This document shows, one piece after another, positions 6,543 to 12,822 of a stretch of 12,822 bases of DNA; position 1 is the first letter of the stretch, and every line of letters starts with the position of its first letter. This DNA is from JAVVRI01 sp036654795. Lineage in GTDB: Bacteria; Bacteroidota; Bacteroidia; Bacteroidales; Tannerellaceae. The stretch spans positions 1 to 12,822 of the forward strand of contig JAVVRI010000090.1 in NCBI GenBank assembly GCA_036654795.1, written 5' to 3'. The notes beneath the pieces are model-generated. The model searched no databases, had not been told where the DNA came from, and saw only the letters and a list, made by a program, of their open reading frames with translations. Position numbers and translations under genes: made by a program.

Positions 6543-7744
6543 CGTAAAAACTCTTTTATGAATTGATCTTTCTCTAATAAGGGGTAACGTCCGCTCTGCA
6601 CCGAAAGTTCATCGAAGCGGGTCACGGAGTCGGGTGTCTCTCCCGGTTTATAGATCAGGAAGGGCACGGGGGTATTGGTATGCGTACGGAGCACGCAAGG
6701 CGTCGGATGGTCGGGCAGGATGGCGATGGCCACCGGCTCGTCCCATTGTTGAAGAGCTTCGTAGATGATGCGTACGGCACGTTTATCCAGGTTCTCTATG
6801 GTCTTTATCTTTAACTGTACGTCTCCTTCGTGTCCGGCTTCATCGCTGGCCTCGATGTGGAGGTAGACGAAGTCGGAGCTTTTCAAGGCTTCCAATGCGG
6901 CAGCGGCTTTGCCTTCGTAGTTGGTGTCGTAGAGGCCGGTTGCGCCTGCTACATGGATCACCTTTAGTCCGGCATATACGCCAATGCCACGAATCAGGTC
7001 TACTGCCGAGATGACGGCGCCGTCTCCGAAGCCATACATCTGTTGCATGGTTTGCATCGCCGGCCGGTAGCCGGGCGACCAAGGCCAGATGCTGTTTGCC
7101 GGATCTTTGCCGGCGGCTATGCGCTTTTGGTTGATGGGATGGGTGCGTAGCAGTTCTTGCGAACGGAGTATCAAGTTGTTTAGTAACTCAGCTGTTTCGG
7201 CAGCTTCTGGTACTTCGGGCTTTACCAGCAGCGGACGGAAGGGGCGGAGGGGCACATCGTGCGGCGGCGTGCAGTCCAGCCGTTTGTCTCCTCCCTTGAT
7301 GACTAATAGGTGGCGATAGGATACGCCGGTATAGAACTTCACCCGCTCCGAGCCCAGTTGTTCGTTCAGGTAATGGATCAGGATGTCGGCCTCTTCGGTT
7401 GTGATGTGGCCGGAGGAGTGATTTTTCAAGATCTCGCCCTCCACGCAGATCAGGTTACAACGCATCGCCATCTCGCCCGGTTGAAGGGTGACGCCGATGC
7501 TGGCTGCTTCCAACACACCTCGACCTTCATACACCTGCTCCATGTCGTAGCCCAGCACAGCCATGTTGGCCACTTCGCTGCCGGGATGGAATCCATCGGC
7601 AACGGTCTTTAGCCGGCCGGTAACGCCCAGCGCGGCTAGCTTGTCCATCCAAGGAGTGTCGGCATATTGCATGGGAGTCTGTCCACCGAGTGCTTCCAGC
7701 GGTTCGTCCGCCATGCCGTCTCCTAATATTATAATGTGTTTCAT
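6539..7744 (-). CDS. apgM: Phosphoglycerate-mutase-like (archaeal iPGM type) enzyme, probable homoserine kinase
   Basis: A 401-residue member of the alkaline phosphatase/iPGM superfamily. Metal and nucleophile motifs are visible: IILGDGMAD (Asp near residue 8), GSEVANMAVLGYD (Ser about 56), LHIEASDEAGHEGD (about 295-310) and AILPDHPTPC (about 345-354). Genes of this type are usually annotated as cofactor-independent phosphoglycerate mutase. A subfamily found in thr operons has been proposed as an alternative homoserine kinase that replaces the GHMP-type ThrB. The context fits: it lies between thrA and thrC, 6 nt after the thrA stop, with an ATGA overlap into thrC, and no ThrB-type gene is present in the operon. 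I infer it phosphorylates homoserine; sequence alone does not exclude a glycolytic mutase. Confidence 0.9.
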   Translation of the reverse strand: MKHIIILGDGMADEPLEALGGQTPMQYADTPWMDKLAALGVTGRLKTVADGFHPGSEVANMAVLGYDMEQVYEGRGVLEAASIGVTLQPGEMAMRCNLICVEGEILKNHSSGHITTEEADILIHYLNEQLGSERVKFYTGVSYRHLLVIKGGDKRLDCTPPHDVPLRPFRPLLVKPEVPEAAETAELLNNLILRSQELLRTHPINQKRIAAGKDPANSIWPWSPGYRPAMQTMQQMYGFGDGAVISAVDLIRGIGVYAGLKVIHVAGATGLYDTNYEGKAAAALEALKSSDFVYLHIEASDEAGHEGDVQLKIKTIENLDKRAVRIIYEALQQWDEPVAIAILPDHPTPCVLRTHTNTPVPFLIYKPGETPDSVTRFDELSVQSGRYPLLEKDQFIKEFLR

Positions 7745-7750
7745 CTCCGT

Positions 7751-8401
7751 TTAGCGTATGTTGGCAATCGAGATAATATCAGCAAACACACCAGCCGCCG
7801 TCACGTCGGCACCTGCGCCATATCCTTTGATGATCATTGGATAGTCGTGGTATCGTTCGGTGGAGATCATGATGATGTTGTTGCTTCCCTCCAGTTCGTA
7901 GAAGGGGTGATGGCTGTCTACTGCTTGCAAACCTACTTCGCACACTCCTTTCTCCATTTTGGCTACGAAGCGGAAGCGTTTGTTTTCGGCATCCAGCTTC
8001 TGGCGTTTTGCCTCAAAGCCGGCATCCAGTTCGTGTACCTTGTTCCAGAAGTCCTCCAGTGAGCCTTCGAAATAGTTATCCGGGATAAAGAGCAGGCGTT
8101 TTACGTCTTCTTGCTCCACTTGATAGCCGGCTTCGCGAGCCAAGATCACTAACTTACGGATGACGTCTTGGCCGCTTAGGTCGATGCGGGGGTCGGGCTC
8201 TGCATAGTGTGCCTCCTTGGCCATCAGTATTGCTTTGCTGAAAGGGATCTCTGCGCTGAGGGTGTTAAAGATATAGTTCAGTGTGCCGGAAAGTACGGCT
8301 TCGAGCCGTAGGATGTGGTCGCCGCTGTTGATAAGATCGTTCATCGTGTTGATGATGGGCAGGCCGGCTCCGACGTTTGTTTCGAACAAGAACTTTACGC
8401 C
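7751..8401 (-). pseudogene. thrA: C-terminal homoserine dehydrogenase part of ThrA, beyond the in-frame stop
   Basis: This is in the same frame as the upstream part of thrA and separated only by the TGA at 8402-8404. It reads GVKFLFETNVGAGLPIINTM, the substrate-side start of the homoserine dehydrogenase catalytic domain, then EAVLSGTLNYIFNTL and AEPDPRIDLSGQDVIRKLVI. By comparison with yeast homoserine dehydrogenase (from memory), the Glu, two Asp and Lys corresponding to E208, D214, D219 and K223 all lie here with correct spacing. The end (YHDYPMIIKGYGAGADVTAA, then GVFADIISIA) is the normal ThrA C-terminus. A TTG at 8389-8387 could in theory restart translation, giving 212 residues, but would leave the NAD(P)-binding half on another chain. 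Restart at a useful level seems unlikely. Confidence 0.8.
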
Positions 8402-10189
8402 TCAATGGCGGGCTATCTCTTTTAACTTAATATAATTGCTATACGACGAAGAGGCGGCCAACTTATTGGCGGCAACGACTGAGATGTTGTTGCTGAGCAT
8501 GGTTTCGTAGAGTGCGGCTATCTTCTCATTGGCTGTGCAGTCTACGAATACGGAGTTGAAGATGTTCATCTTCAGAATCTCTTCACACATCAGTTCGGGG
8601 GTGCTTTCTTGTCCGTTGTTTTTTAGCTCCTCGATGCAGTTATCTAGGTTCAGCCCTTCACGGCTGAACAGGGCGTGGCGGGTATTGATTATGCCTACCA
8701 CGTTTAGTTTTAGTCCGTTTTGCTTCATCAGCATGGGGCGTTGGTTGCGTATCTGCTCCAGCAGGTTCCCGCCCACAGTGCCTACACCGACAATAAAGAG
8801 GTTCAGCATCTTATATTCGGATAGAAAAAAGGAGTCGTGGATGGAGTTTAGTGCCTTGCGGAGATATTTGAACTTGATTACGAAGGAGATGTTCGTTTCC
8901 GAAGCTCCCTGTGCACAGGCAATCACACTGATACCGGCACTTCCCAATGTGCCGAACAGCTTGCCGGCGATACCCGGTGTACGCTTCATGTTTTCACCTA
9001 CGATGGCAACGGTTGCCAGATCTTTTTCGGCCGTCATGTCGCTGATCTCGCCTTGCGAACGTTCGAGTGCGAACTCTTCGTTGAGCACCTGGACGGCTAG
9101 GTCGGCATCGGCATTACGTACGGCAAAGGTGGTATTGTTTTCCGAACTGGCCTGCGAGACCATAAAGACGCTGATACCGTTTTTGGCCAACGTCTTGAAT
9201 ATGCGGTAGTTTACGCCAATCACCCCAACCATGCCGAGTCCCTGCACAGTAATTAGGCAGGTGTCGTTGATGGACGAAATGCCTTTGATGGCTTTTCCCT
9301 CTCCATGGATACGCTCTTTCGAAATATAAGTGCCCGGTGCCTCCGGATTGAAGGTGTTACGGATGCGAATCGGTATGTTTTTATGATACACAGGATAGAT
9401 CGTAGGGGGATAGATCACTTTGGCACCGAAGTTACAAAGCTCCATGGCCTCGGTAAATGTCAGCTTGTCGATGACGTAGGCTGAACTGATCACACGCGGA
9501 TCTGCCGTCATAAAGCCGTCTACGTCCGTCCAGATCTCCAGAATGGAGGCATCCAATGCCGTGGCTAAGATGGAGGCGGTATAGTCTGAGCCACCGCGCC
9601 CCAAGTTGGTTACTTCGCCATTCTCCTTGCTTGAGGAGATAAAGCCCGGTACGAGGGATACTTTCGGTAGCGGGTTGAAGGCCTCTTGCACCAGTTTGTT
9701 GGTCTGCTCAAAGTCTACTATATGTTTGTTGAACTGCTTCATCGTTTTGATCAGCTTGCGCGAATCGAACAATTGAGCACCGTCTATTACGTTCGATACG
9801 ATGAGGGACGAGATGCGCTCACCATAACTAACGATCGTGTCGGAGGTCTTGGCGGATAGGTCGTTTATCAAGTAAACGCCGCGGAAGATGTTACCCAGTT
9901 CGTCCAGTAAGGACATCACCTTTTGCTGCACCTCTTTTTTAAGCATTTTATCCGGAATTACTCCTTCTATCACATCCAGATGGCGTGTGATGATCTCGGA
10001 AAACTCTCTTTCATAGGATACATCTCCTTTCGAAGCCATGGTCGAGGTGGCGAGCAGCTTGTCTGTAATACCTCCCAAGGCAGATACGACAACGATTACA
10101 GGCTCATCAATAGCCTCTACTATCTTCTTCACGCTCAAAATGCTATTCACGGAACCTACGGACGTTCCGCCGAATTTTAATACTTTCAT
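8402..10189 (-). CDS. thrA: Bifunctional aspartokinase/homoserine dehydrogenase I, ended early by an in-frame TGA
   Basis: ThrA catalyses the first step (aspartate to aspartyl phosphate) and the third (aspartate semialdehyde to homoserine) of the threonine pathway. This 595-residue part has the aspartokinase signature KFGGTSVGS (residues 5-13), NLGRGGSDYTA and WTDVDGFMTADPR. ACT regulatory domains lie at about 315-440 (TVQGLGMVGVIG; ATVAIVGENM). The NAD(P)-binding motif GVGTVGG is at about 468-474 and the AANK lysine at about 576. Translation stops after IKLKEIARH at TGA, where homologues (from memory) read RHRGVKF; CGA to TGA is one transition. With the downstream part the protein would be 812 residues, the usual length. 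Aspartokinase activity may survive; homoserine dehydrogenase activity should not. It heads the thr operon behind an attenuator-like leader. Confidence 0.93.
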   Translation of the reverse strand: MKVLKFGGTSVGSVNSILSVKKIVEAIDEPVIVVVSALGGITDKLLATSTMASKGDVSYEREFSEIITRHLDVIEGVIPDKMLKKEVQQKVMSLLDELGNIFRGVYLINDLSAKTSDTIVSYGERISSLIVSNVIDGAQLFDSRKLIKTMKQFNKHIVDFEQTNKLVQEAFNPLPKVSLVPGFISSSKENGEVTNLGRGGSDYTASILATALDASILEIWTDVDGFMTADPRVISSAYVIDKLTFTEAMELCNFGAKVIYPPTIYPVYHKNIPIRIRNTFNPEAPGTYISKERIHGEGKAIKGISSINDTCLITVQGLGMVGVIGVNYRIFKTLAKNGISVFMVSQASSENNTTFAVRNADADLAVQVLNEEFALERSQGEISDMTAEKDLATVAIVGENMKRTPGIAGKLFGTLGSAGISVIACAQGASETNISFVIKFKYLRKALNSIHDSFFLSEYKMLNLFIVGVGTVGGNLLEQIRNQRPMLMKQNGLKLNVVGIINTRHALFSREGLNLDNCIEELKNNGQESTPELMCEEILKMNIFNSVFVDCTANEKIAALYETMLSNNISVVAANKLAASSSYSNYIKLKEIARH

Positions 10190-10228
10190 CGGTATGTATT
10201 TATATGTTTTGTATTATTGGTAAAAAGG

Positions 10229-10245
10229 ACCGGCTGTAAGCCGGT
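10229..10245 (-). terminator. Leader terminator hairpin before thrA (probable attenuator)
   Basis: On the minus strand ACCGGCT-TAC-AGCCGGT is a perfect 7-bp stem with a 3-nt loop, followed by CCTTTTT (10222-10228). It lies 40 nt before the thrA ATG and downstream of the leader ORF, inside the transcript, so it would stop transcription before thrA unless it is prevented from forming. No strong antiterminator that overlaps its 5' arm is evident by eye. Confidence 0.7.
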
Positions 10246-10301
10246 AAATGTGACGCAATGCCAAGATTGCTACAAAGCTGCGACGTGGCCGCTGCGTTTG
10301 T

Positions 10302-10373
10302 TTATTTGTAGATTCTAACCCCCCTAGGGGTCATTGTCAATGCCCATGTATAATATGCAAAGTTTGCATTCAT
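10302..10373 (-). CDS. Candidate thr operon leader peptide (23 aa)
   Basis: A 23-codon ORF (ATG at 10373-10371, TAA at 10304-10302) lies between the candidate promoter and the terminator hairpin. It contains the segment TWALTMT, with three Thr codons and a Met codon in seven, and ends PRGVRIYK. Thr and Met are both products of the pathway, so ribosome stalling there could sense them. The Thr density is lower than in the E. coli thr leader. The ACCCCTAGGGGGGT inside the ORF (10318-10331) can form a 5-bp hairpin. An attenuation role is inferred from position, and the ORF could be chance. Confidence 0.45.
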   Translation of the reverse strand: MNANFAYYTWALTMTPRGVRIYK

Positions 10374-10412
10374 ATTATTTACTGTCTTCTGTTCATTATT
10401 GTATGACGGGGG

Positions 10413-10442
10413 CAATATTACGCATTATTTTTCAAATGCAAG
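10413..10442 (-). promoter_or_regulatory. Candidate thr operon promoter
   Basis: Minus-strand TAATATTG (plus 10413-10420) matches the Bacteroides -7 box TAnnTTTG at all but one fixed position. CTTG (10439-10442) lies 18 nt upstream where TTTG is expected. A start near 10405 would give a leader of about 215 nt to the thrA ATG, containing the leader ORF and terminator. The match is imperfect. Confidence 0.4.
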
Positions 10443-10492
10443 CGTTTTTACGTAAATAAGTGACTTAAAAGAGTGAAATAAGTGTGTCAACC

Positions 10493-11431
10493 TTACGCTT
10501 TTGCTGTTTTAACTGCTCTTTCCTTTTCGATGTCTTCGCGGCTTTTACTTTGGGTTACCAGATAGACACCTATAAAGACAAGGGCAGCCGAGAGCAATTT
10601 CTGTATGGAAAAACTGTCCTGCCCGATGAGTATGGCGATAAAGGAGGCCACGATAGGCTGTATATAATTGTACATGCTCACTGTTGTAGGCCGGATGCGT
10701 TTCAGTGCCATCGGTATCATCAAGTAGGGTACGAATGTGGCGCCGAAGAGTACGAAAAAGAGTGCACTCAGCACTTTGTAGTCTGGTAAGGAGGTGTGGA
10801 AAGCCGGTGCACTTACCACATACCGATAGGTAAACGGCAGCAGCACGATGGTGGAGAAGAGAAACATCCACTTCATCATTGTGACGGACGAGTATTTCAG
10901 ACTTAGCGGTTTGGATAGCACCAGATAAATAGAATAGATAAAACCACTGAAGATGATCATCAAATTTCCTTCGATCGAACTATTTTGTCCGCCTATTTGT
11001 GCGGACGAGAGGATCAGTGTGATACCTCCTGTAGCTCCTATAAAGACGCCGAAGGCCTTCTTTTGTGTGATAGGTTCCTTTAGAATTAGTGCTGCCAGCA
11101 ACATGACGAAGATGGGTACCGCCGTAGCGATGATAGAGGCATCCACGGGCGAGGTGCGGTTTAGGCCGACAATGAAGAGTCCTTGATTGAGCCCAACGCC
11201 GCAAAGCGCGCAGATAAAGAGCGTTCCCAAATCTTTCATCGTCACCTTTTGGTGGGTAAAGAAGAGGGAGGAGAGCCAAAACATGGCGCAAGCAAACGTC
11301 ATACGCATAATGGTCAATCCCTCCGGAGCCACATGTGTTGGCAATAGAAATTTGGATATCGGTATATTAATAGCAAATAATATGTTTGTAATTAATATTA
11401 GGATATGCCCCTTCATTTTGTCTTTAGTCAT
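10493..11431 (-). CDS. DMT-superfamily (EamA) transporter
   Basis: A 312-residue protein with ten predicted membrane helices in two EamA repeats: MKGHILILITNILFAINIPI opens the first, and 'GLFIVGLNRTSPVDASII' with 'ALILKEPITQKKAFGVFIG' is the characteristic end of a repeat. The second repeat ends 'IAILIGQDSFSIQKLLSAALVFIGVYLV', followed by a charged tail (SKSREDIEKERAVKTAKA). DMT proteins export or import small metabolites across the inner membrane. The longest frame starts at 11530, but the promoter at 11458-11489 and the hydrophilic, non-family extra residues favour the ATG at 11431 (MTKDKMKGH). The gene is co-oriented with and upstream of the thr operon. Because the family includes amino-acid exporters such as RhtA, a link to threonine is conceivable but unproven. 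Confidence 0.88.
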   Translation of the reverse strand: MTKDKMKGHILILITNILFAINIPISKFLLPTHVAPEGLTIMRMTFACAMFWLSSLFFTHQKVTMKDLGTLFICALCGVGLNQGLFIVGLNRTSPVDASIIATAVPIFVMLLAALILKEPITQKKAFGVFIGATGGITLILSSAQIGGQNSSIEGNLMIIFSGFIYSIYLVLSKPLSLKYSSVTMMKWMFLFSTIVLLPFTYRYVVSAPAFHTSLPDYKVLSALFFVLFGATFVPYLMIPMALKRIRPTTVSMYNYIQPIVASFIAILIGQDSFSIQKLLSAALVFIGVYLVTQSKSREDIEKERAVKTAKA

Positions 11432-11457
11432 TGCTCGGTGTGTTTGTTTTTGCCGCG

Positions 11458-11489
11458 CAAAGGTCGCAATTTTTTTGTTGTAATGCAAC
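11458..11489 (-). promoter_or_regulatory. Candidate promoter for the DMT transporter
   Basis: Minus-strand GACCTTTG (plus 11458-11465) differs from TAnnTTTG only at the first base. GTTG (11486-11489) lies 20 nt upstream as a -33 element. Transcription would start about 20 nt before the ATG at 11431, which supports that start over the frame opening at 11530. Confidence 0.5.
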
Positions 11490-11525
11490 TCATCCACATG
11501 TACATGAGGCGATATTATTAATAAC

Positions 11526-11562
11526 GGCACTGTCTGTCTACATCAATTAAGACGGACAGGCC
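11526..11562 (-). terminator. Hairpin after the sigma factor gene, possible weak terminator
   Basis: Minus-strand GGCCTGTCCGTC (11551-11562) pairs with GACAGACAGTGCC (11526-11538), giving a stem of about 12 bp with one wobble and one bulged T, and a 12-nt loop. What follows is A/T-rich (GTTATTAATAAT) rather than a clean U-run. It lies 11 nt after the sigma factor stop and before the DMT promoter, where a terminator is expected. Confidence 0.5.
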
Positions 11563-11572
11563 GAATGAGAGT

Positions 11573-12088
11573 TTATTTTCCATCGTCACGGAAATCTTTC
11601 AGTGCTTTTTGAAGCTCTTGGCGAGCAAAGAAGATGCGACTCTTTACAGTGCCTAGGGGAACGTCTAGTTTATCAGCAATCTCATTGTATTTGTAGCCAC
11701 TCAAAAACATTGAAAAGGGAATCTTTAGCTCTTTGTTTAAGCTATTGATTGCTTTGGTTATTTCTTGTATCTGGTAAGCACCGTCCGGTGAATCGAATCC
11801 AGAGTCATTTATTACGTCAAGATTGTACAAGTCGACACCTTGGTCGATAACTGTTTGTATTCTTACGATTTTATGATAATTATTAATAAAGATGTTTCGC
11901 ATAACCGTTAGCACCCAGCCTTTAAAATTAATATTATCAACAAATTTTGCTTGGTTGTCTAGCACCTTAAGAGTAGTGTCCTGCATCAGATCCTGTGCGT
12001 CATCACGATTGGCAGTGAGCATTAATGCAAAATTAAGCATGTTTTCTTGCATGCTTAGTAATTTTTTCTGAAATTGCACTCCATTCAT
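11573..12088 (-). CDS. ECF-family RNA polymerase sigma factor
   Basis: A 171-residue sigma-70 family protein of group 4 (ECF), with only regions 2 and 4. Region 2, about residues 13-73, contains NMLNFALMLTANRDDAQDLM and GWVLTVMRNIFINNYHK. Region 4, about 114-163, contains the HTH 'YNEIADKLDVPLGTVKSRIFFARQELQKAL'. It belongs to a widespread Bacteroidales subgroup recognisable by 'RNIFINNY' and 'DSGF.SP.G.Y'. It would redirect RNA polymerase to its own regulon. No anti-sigma gene (FecR-like or other) follows within the window; the next gene downstream is the DMT transporter behind its own promoter. A perfect -7 box ends only 4 nt before the ATG, which suggests a very short or absent 5' leader. 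Confidence 0.92.
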   Translation of the reverse strand: MNGVQFQKKLLSMQENMLNFALMLTANRDDAQDLMQDTTLKVLDNQAKFVDNINFKGWVLTVMRNIFINNYHKIVRIQTVIDQGVDLYNLDVINDSGFDSPDGAYQIQEITKAINSLNKELKIPFSMFLSGYKYNEIADKLDVPLGTVKSRIFFARQELQKALKDFRDDGK

Positions 12089-12092
12089 TTTA

Positions 12093-12125
12093 CAAAGGTA
12101 TAAAAGGTTGAAAACCCTAGTTAAA
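12093..12125 (-). promoter_or_regulatory. Candidate promoter for the ECF sigma gene
   Basis: Minus-strand TACCTTTG (plus 12093-12100) is an exact TAnnTTTG match. TTTA (12122-12125) lies 21 nt upstream as a weak -33 element. The -7 box is 4 nt from the sigma factor ATG, so the transcript would begin at or just inside the start codon. Confidence 0.45.
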
Positions 12126-12350
12126 TATTATCTTCACTTTTGAAGAATGGACAAAAATAGACATAATAATTGGATTGTTTAGTCATTTAAATACTAATAA
12201 TATTAAAATTTAGAAGCGGGTAAAATAATTGTATATATGCTTGATTACTAGAGTTGTATATGCTGATTGATATTTCTGTTATTGTGCTATTTAGATATTT
12301 TAGTTGCAATTTGATAGGGTAAATAGAAAAATATATAAATACATGAAAAA

Positions 12351-12822
12351 ATGAGAACAATTGCTAGCCTTTTGTGGTTAACTTTTATCTTTTTATTAAT
12401 GCCTTGTAACATAGCTGCAACTAAACCTGCACTAATTTACAAAATTGATATAAAGAAGGAGATTGACCAGACGACGCGTCTTTATCTAAGTAACGGTTTG
12501 AAAGAGGCGGATGCGCTGGGCGCGGACGCTGTGTTGATTCATCTCAATACGTATGGTGGGCAAGTGGATGCTGCTGACTCGATGCGAACAGCCATTCTTT
12601 ATAATGCTATTCCGGTCTACGTGTTTATTGACAACAATGCTGCCTCTGCGGGGGCGCTTATCTCCATAGCTTGCAAGAAAATCTATATGAGAAAGGGGGC
12701 TAACATCGGAGCGGCTACGGTGGTAAACCAGACGGGAGCCGCAATGCCTGATAAATACCAATCGTATATGCGTTCGATGATCCGCTCTACTGCCGAAGCG
12801 CAGGGACGAGACACGCTGATTC
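12351..12822 (+). CDS. NfeD/ClpP-class membrane-bound serine protease, N-terminal part
   Basis: The first 157 codons; the gene runs off the right edge. A signal peptide is visible (MRTIASLLWLTFIFLLMPCN, then IAA). The ClpP-like domain follows: IYKIDIKKEIDQ, ALGADAVLIHLNTYGGQVDA (oxyanion GG), then VYVFIDNNAASAGALISIAC with the probable nucleophile Ser99. A Lys at about 135 in MPDKYQSYMRSMIRSTAEAQ is a candidate catalytic partner, since NfeD-type proteases use a Ser-Lys dyad. Such proteins are exported or membrane-bound and commonly have C-terminal membrane helices and an NfeD OB-fold, expected beyond the edge. It is divergent from the sigma gene across 262 nt of A/T-rich DNA. The ATG at 12351 overlaps a mini-ORF (ATG AAA AAA TGA, 12343-12354). 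Confidence 0.85.
   Translation, partial: MRTIASLLWLTFIFLLMPCNIAATKPALIYKIDIKKEIDQTTRLYLSNGLKEADALGADAVLIHLNTYGGQVDAADSMRTAILYNAIPVYVFIDNNAASAGALISIACKKIYMRKGANIGAATVVNQTGAAMPDKYQSYMRSMIRSTAEAQGRDTLI

Noticed and set aside
8366..8404. Selenocysteine or other recoding at the thrA TGA (a small TTGTT-CGA-AACAA hairpin lies 12-13 nt after the stop)
   Set aside because: The position is not a catalytic Cys/Sec site in this family, the hairpin is short and A/U-rich, and arginine is the expected residue; a point mutation is simpler.
8529..9209. Plus-strand frame of 226 codons opposite thrA
   Set aside because: Antisense shadow of a conserved gene, with no domain or start signal.
12229..12275. Imperfect direct repeat (TTGTATATATGCTTGATT and TTGTATATGCTGATTGAT) between the sigma and NfeD genes
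   Set aside because: The copies differ by gaps and lie in very A/T-rich DNA, so chance similarity is likely.

Overview
The window reads as chromosomal DNA from a Bacteroides-like bacterium (Bacteroidales). The evidence is the order thrA, a phosphoglycerate-mutase-like gene, then thrC; a Bacteroidales VapE/HU pair; ECF sigma and DMT proteins of Bacteroides type; A/T-rich starts with few Shine-Dalgarno sequences; and several matches to the Bacteroides promoter pattern (TTTG, about 20 nt, TAnnTTTG).

Left part (1-3536): an accessory or defence region. On the minus strand a small XRE-type regulator runs into the first 31 codons of a type I methyltransferase (hsdM), which leaves the window at base 1. 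On the plus strand, after an intergenic region holding an array of seven repeat copies in two families, comes a VapE-type P-loop NTPase. Four 11-bp tandem repeats and an HU-like DNA-binding protein follow. The repeats beside a VapE gene resemble the initiator-site layout of phage-satellite replication modules, and this is the best candidate here for an undescribed system.

Middle (3537-5213): a membrane acyltransferase and a DUF695-like protein on the plus strand, closed by a strong two-way terminator shared with the convergent thr operon.

Thr operon (minus, 10.4 kb down to 5.2 kb): a leader with a short Thr-containing ORF and a terminator hairpin, then thrA (aspartokinase/homoserine dehydrogenase), a PGM-like proposed homoserine kinase, and thrC. 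Together these would convert aspartate to threonine with aspartate-semialdehyde dehydrogenase encoded elsewhere. In this sequence thrA is cut by an in-frame TGA that leaves most homoserine dehydrogenase catalytic residues beyond the stop.

Right part: a DMT-family transporter and an ECF sigma factor (both minus), then, divergently, the start of an NfeD/ClpP-class serine protease that runs off the right edge.

Three genes carry single-base-type lesions: the XRE regulator lacks its expected ATG, the HU gene has an in-frame TAA 19 codons before the next stop, and thrA has the TGA. They could be real decay or sequence errors; reads would decide.
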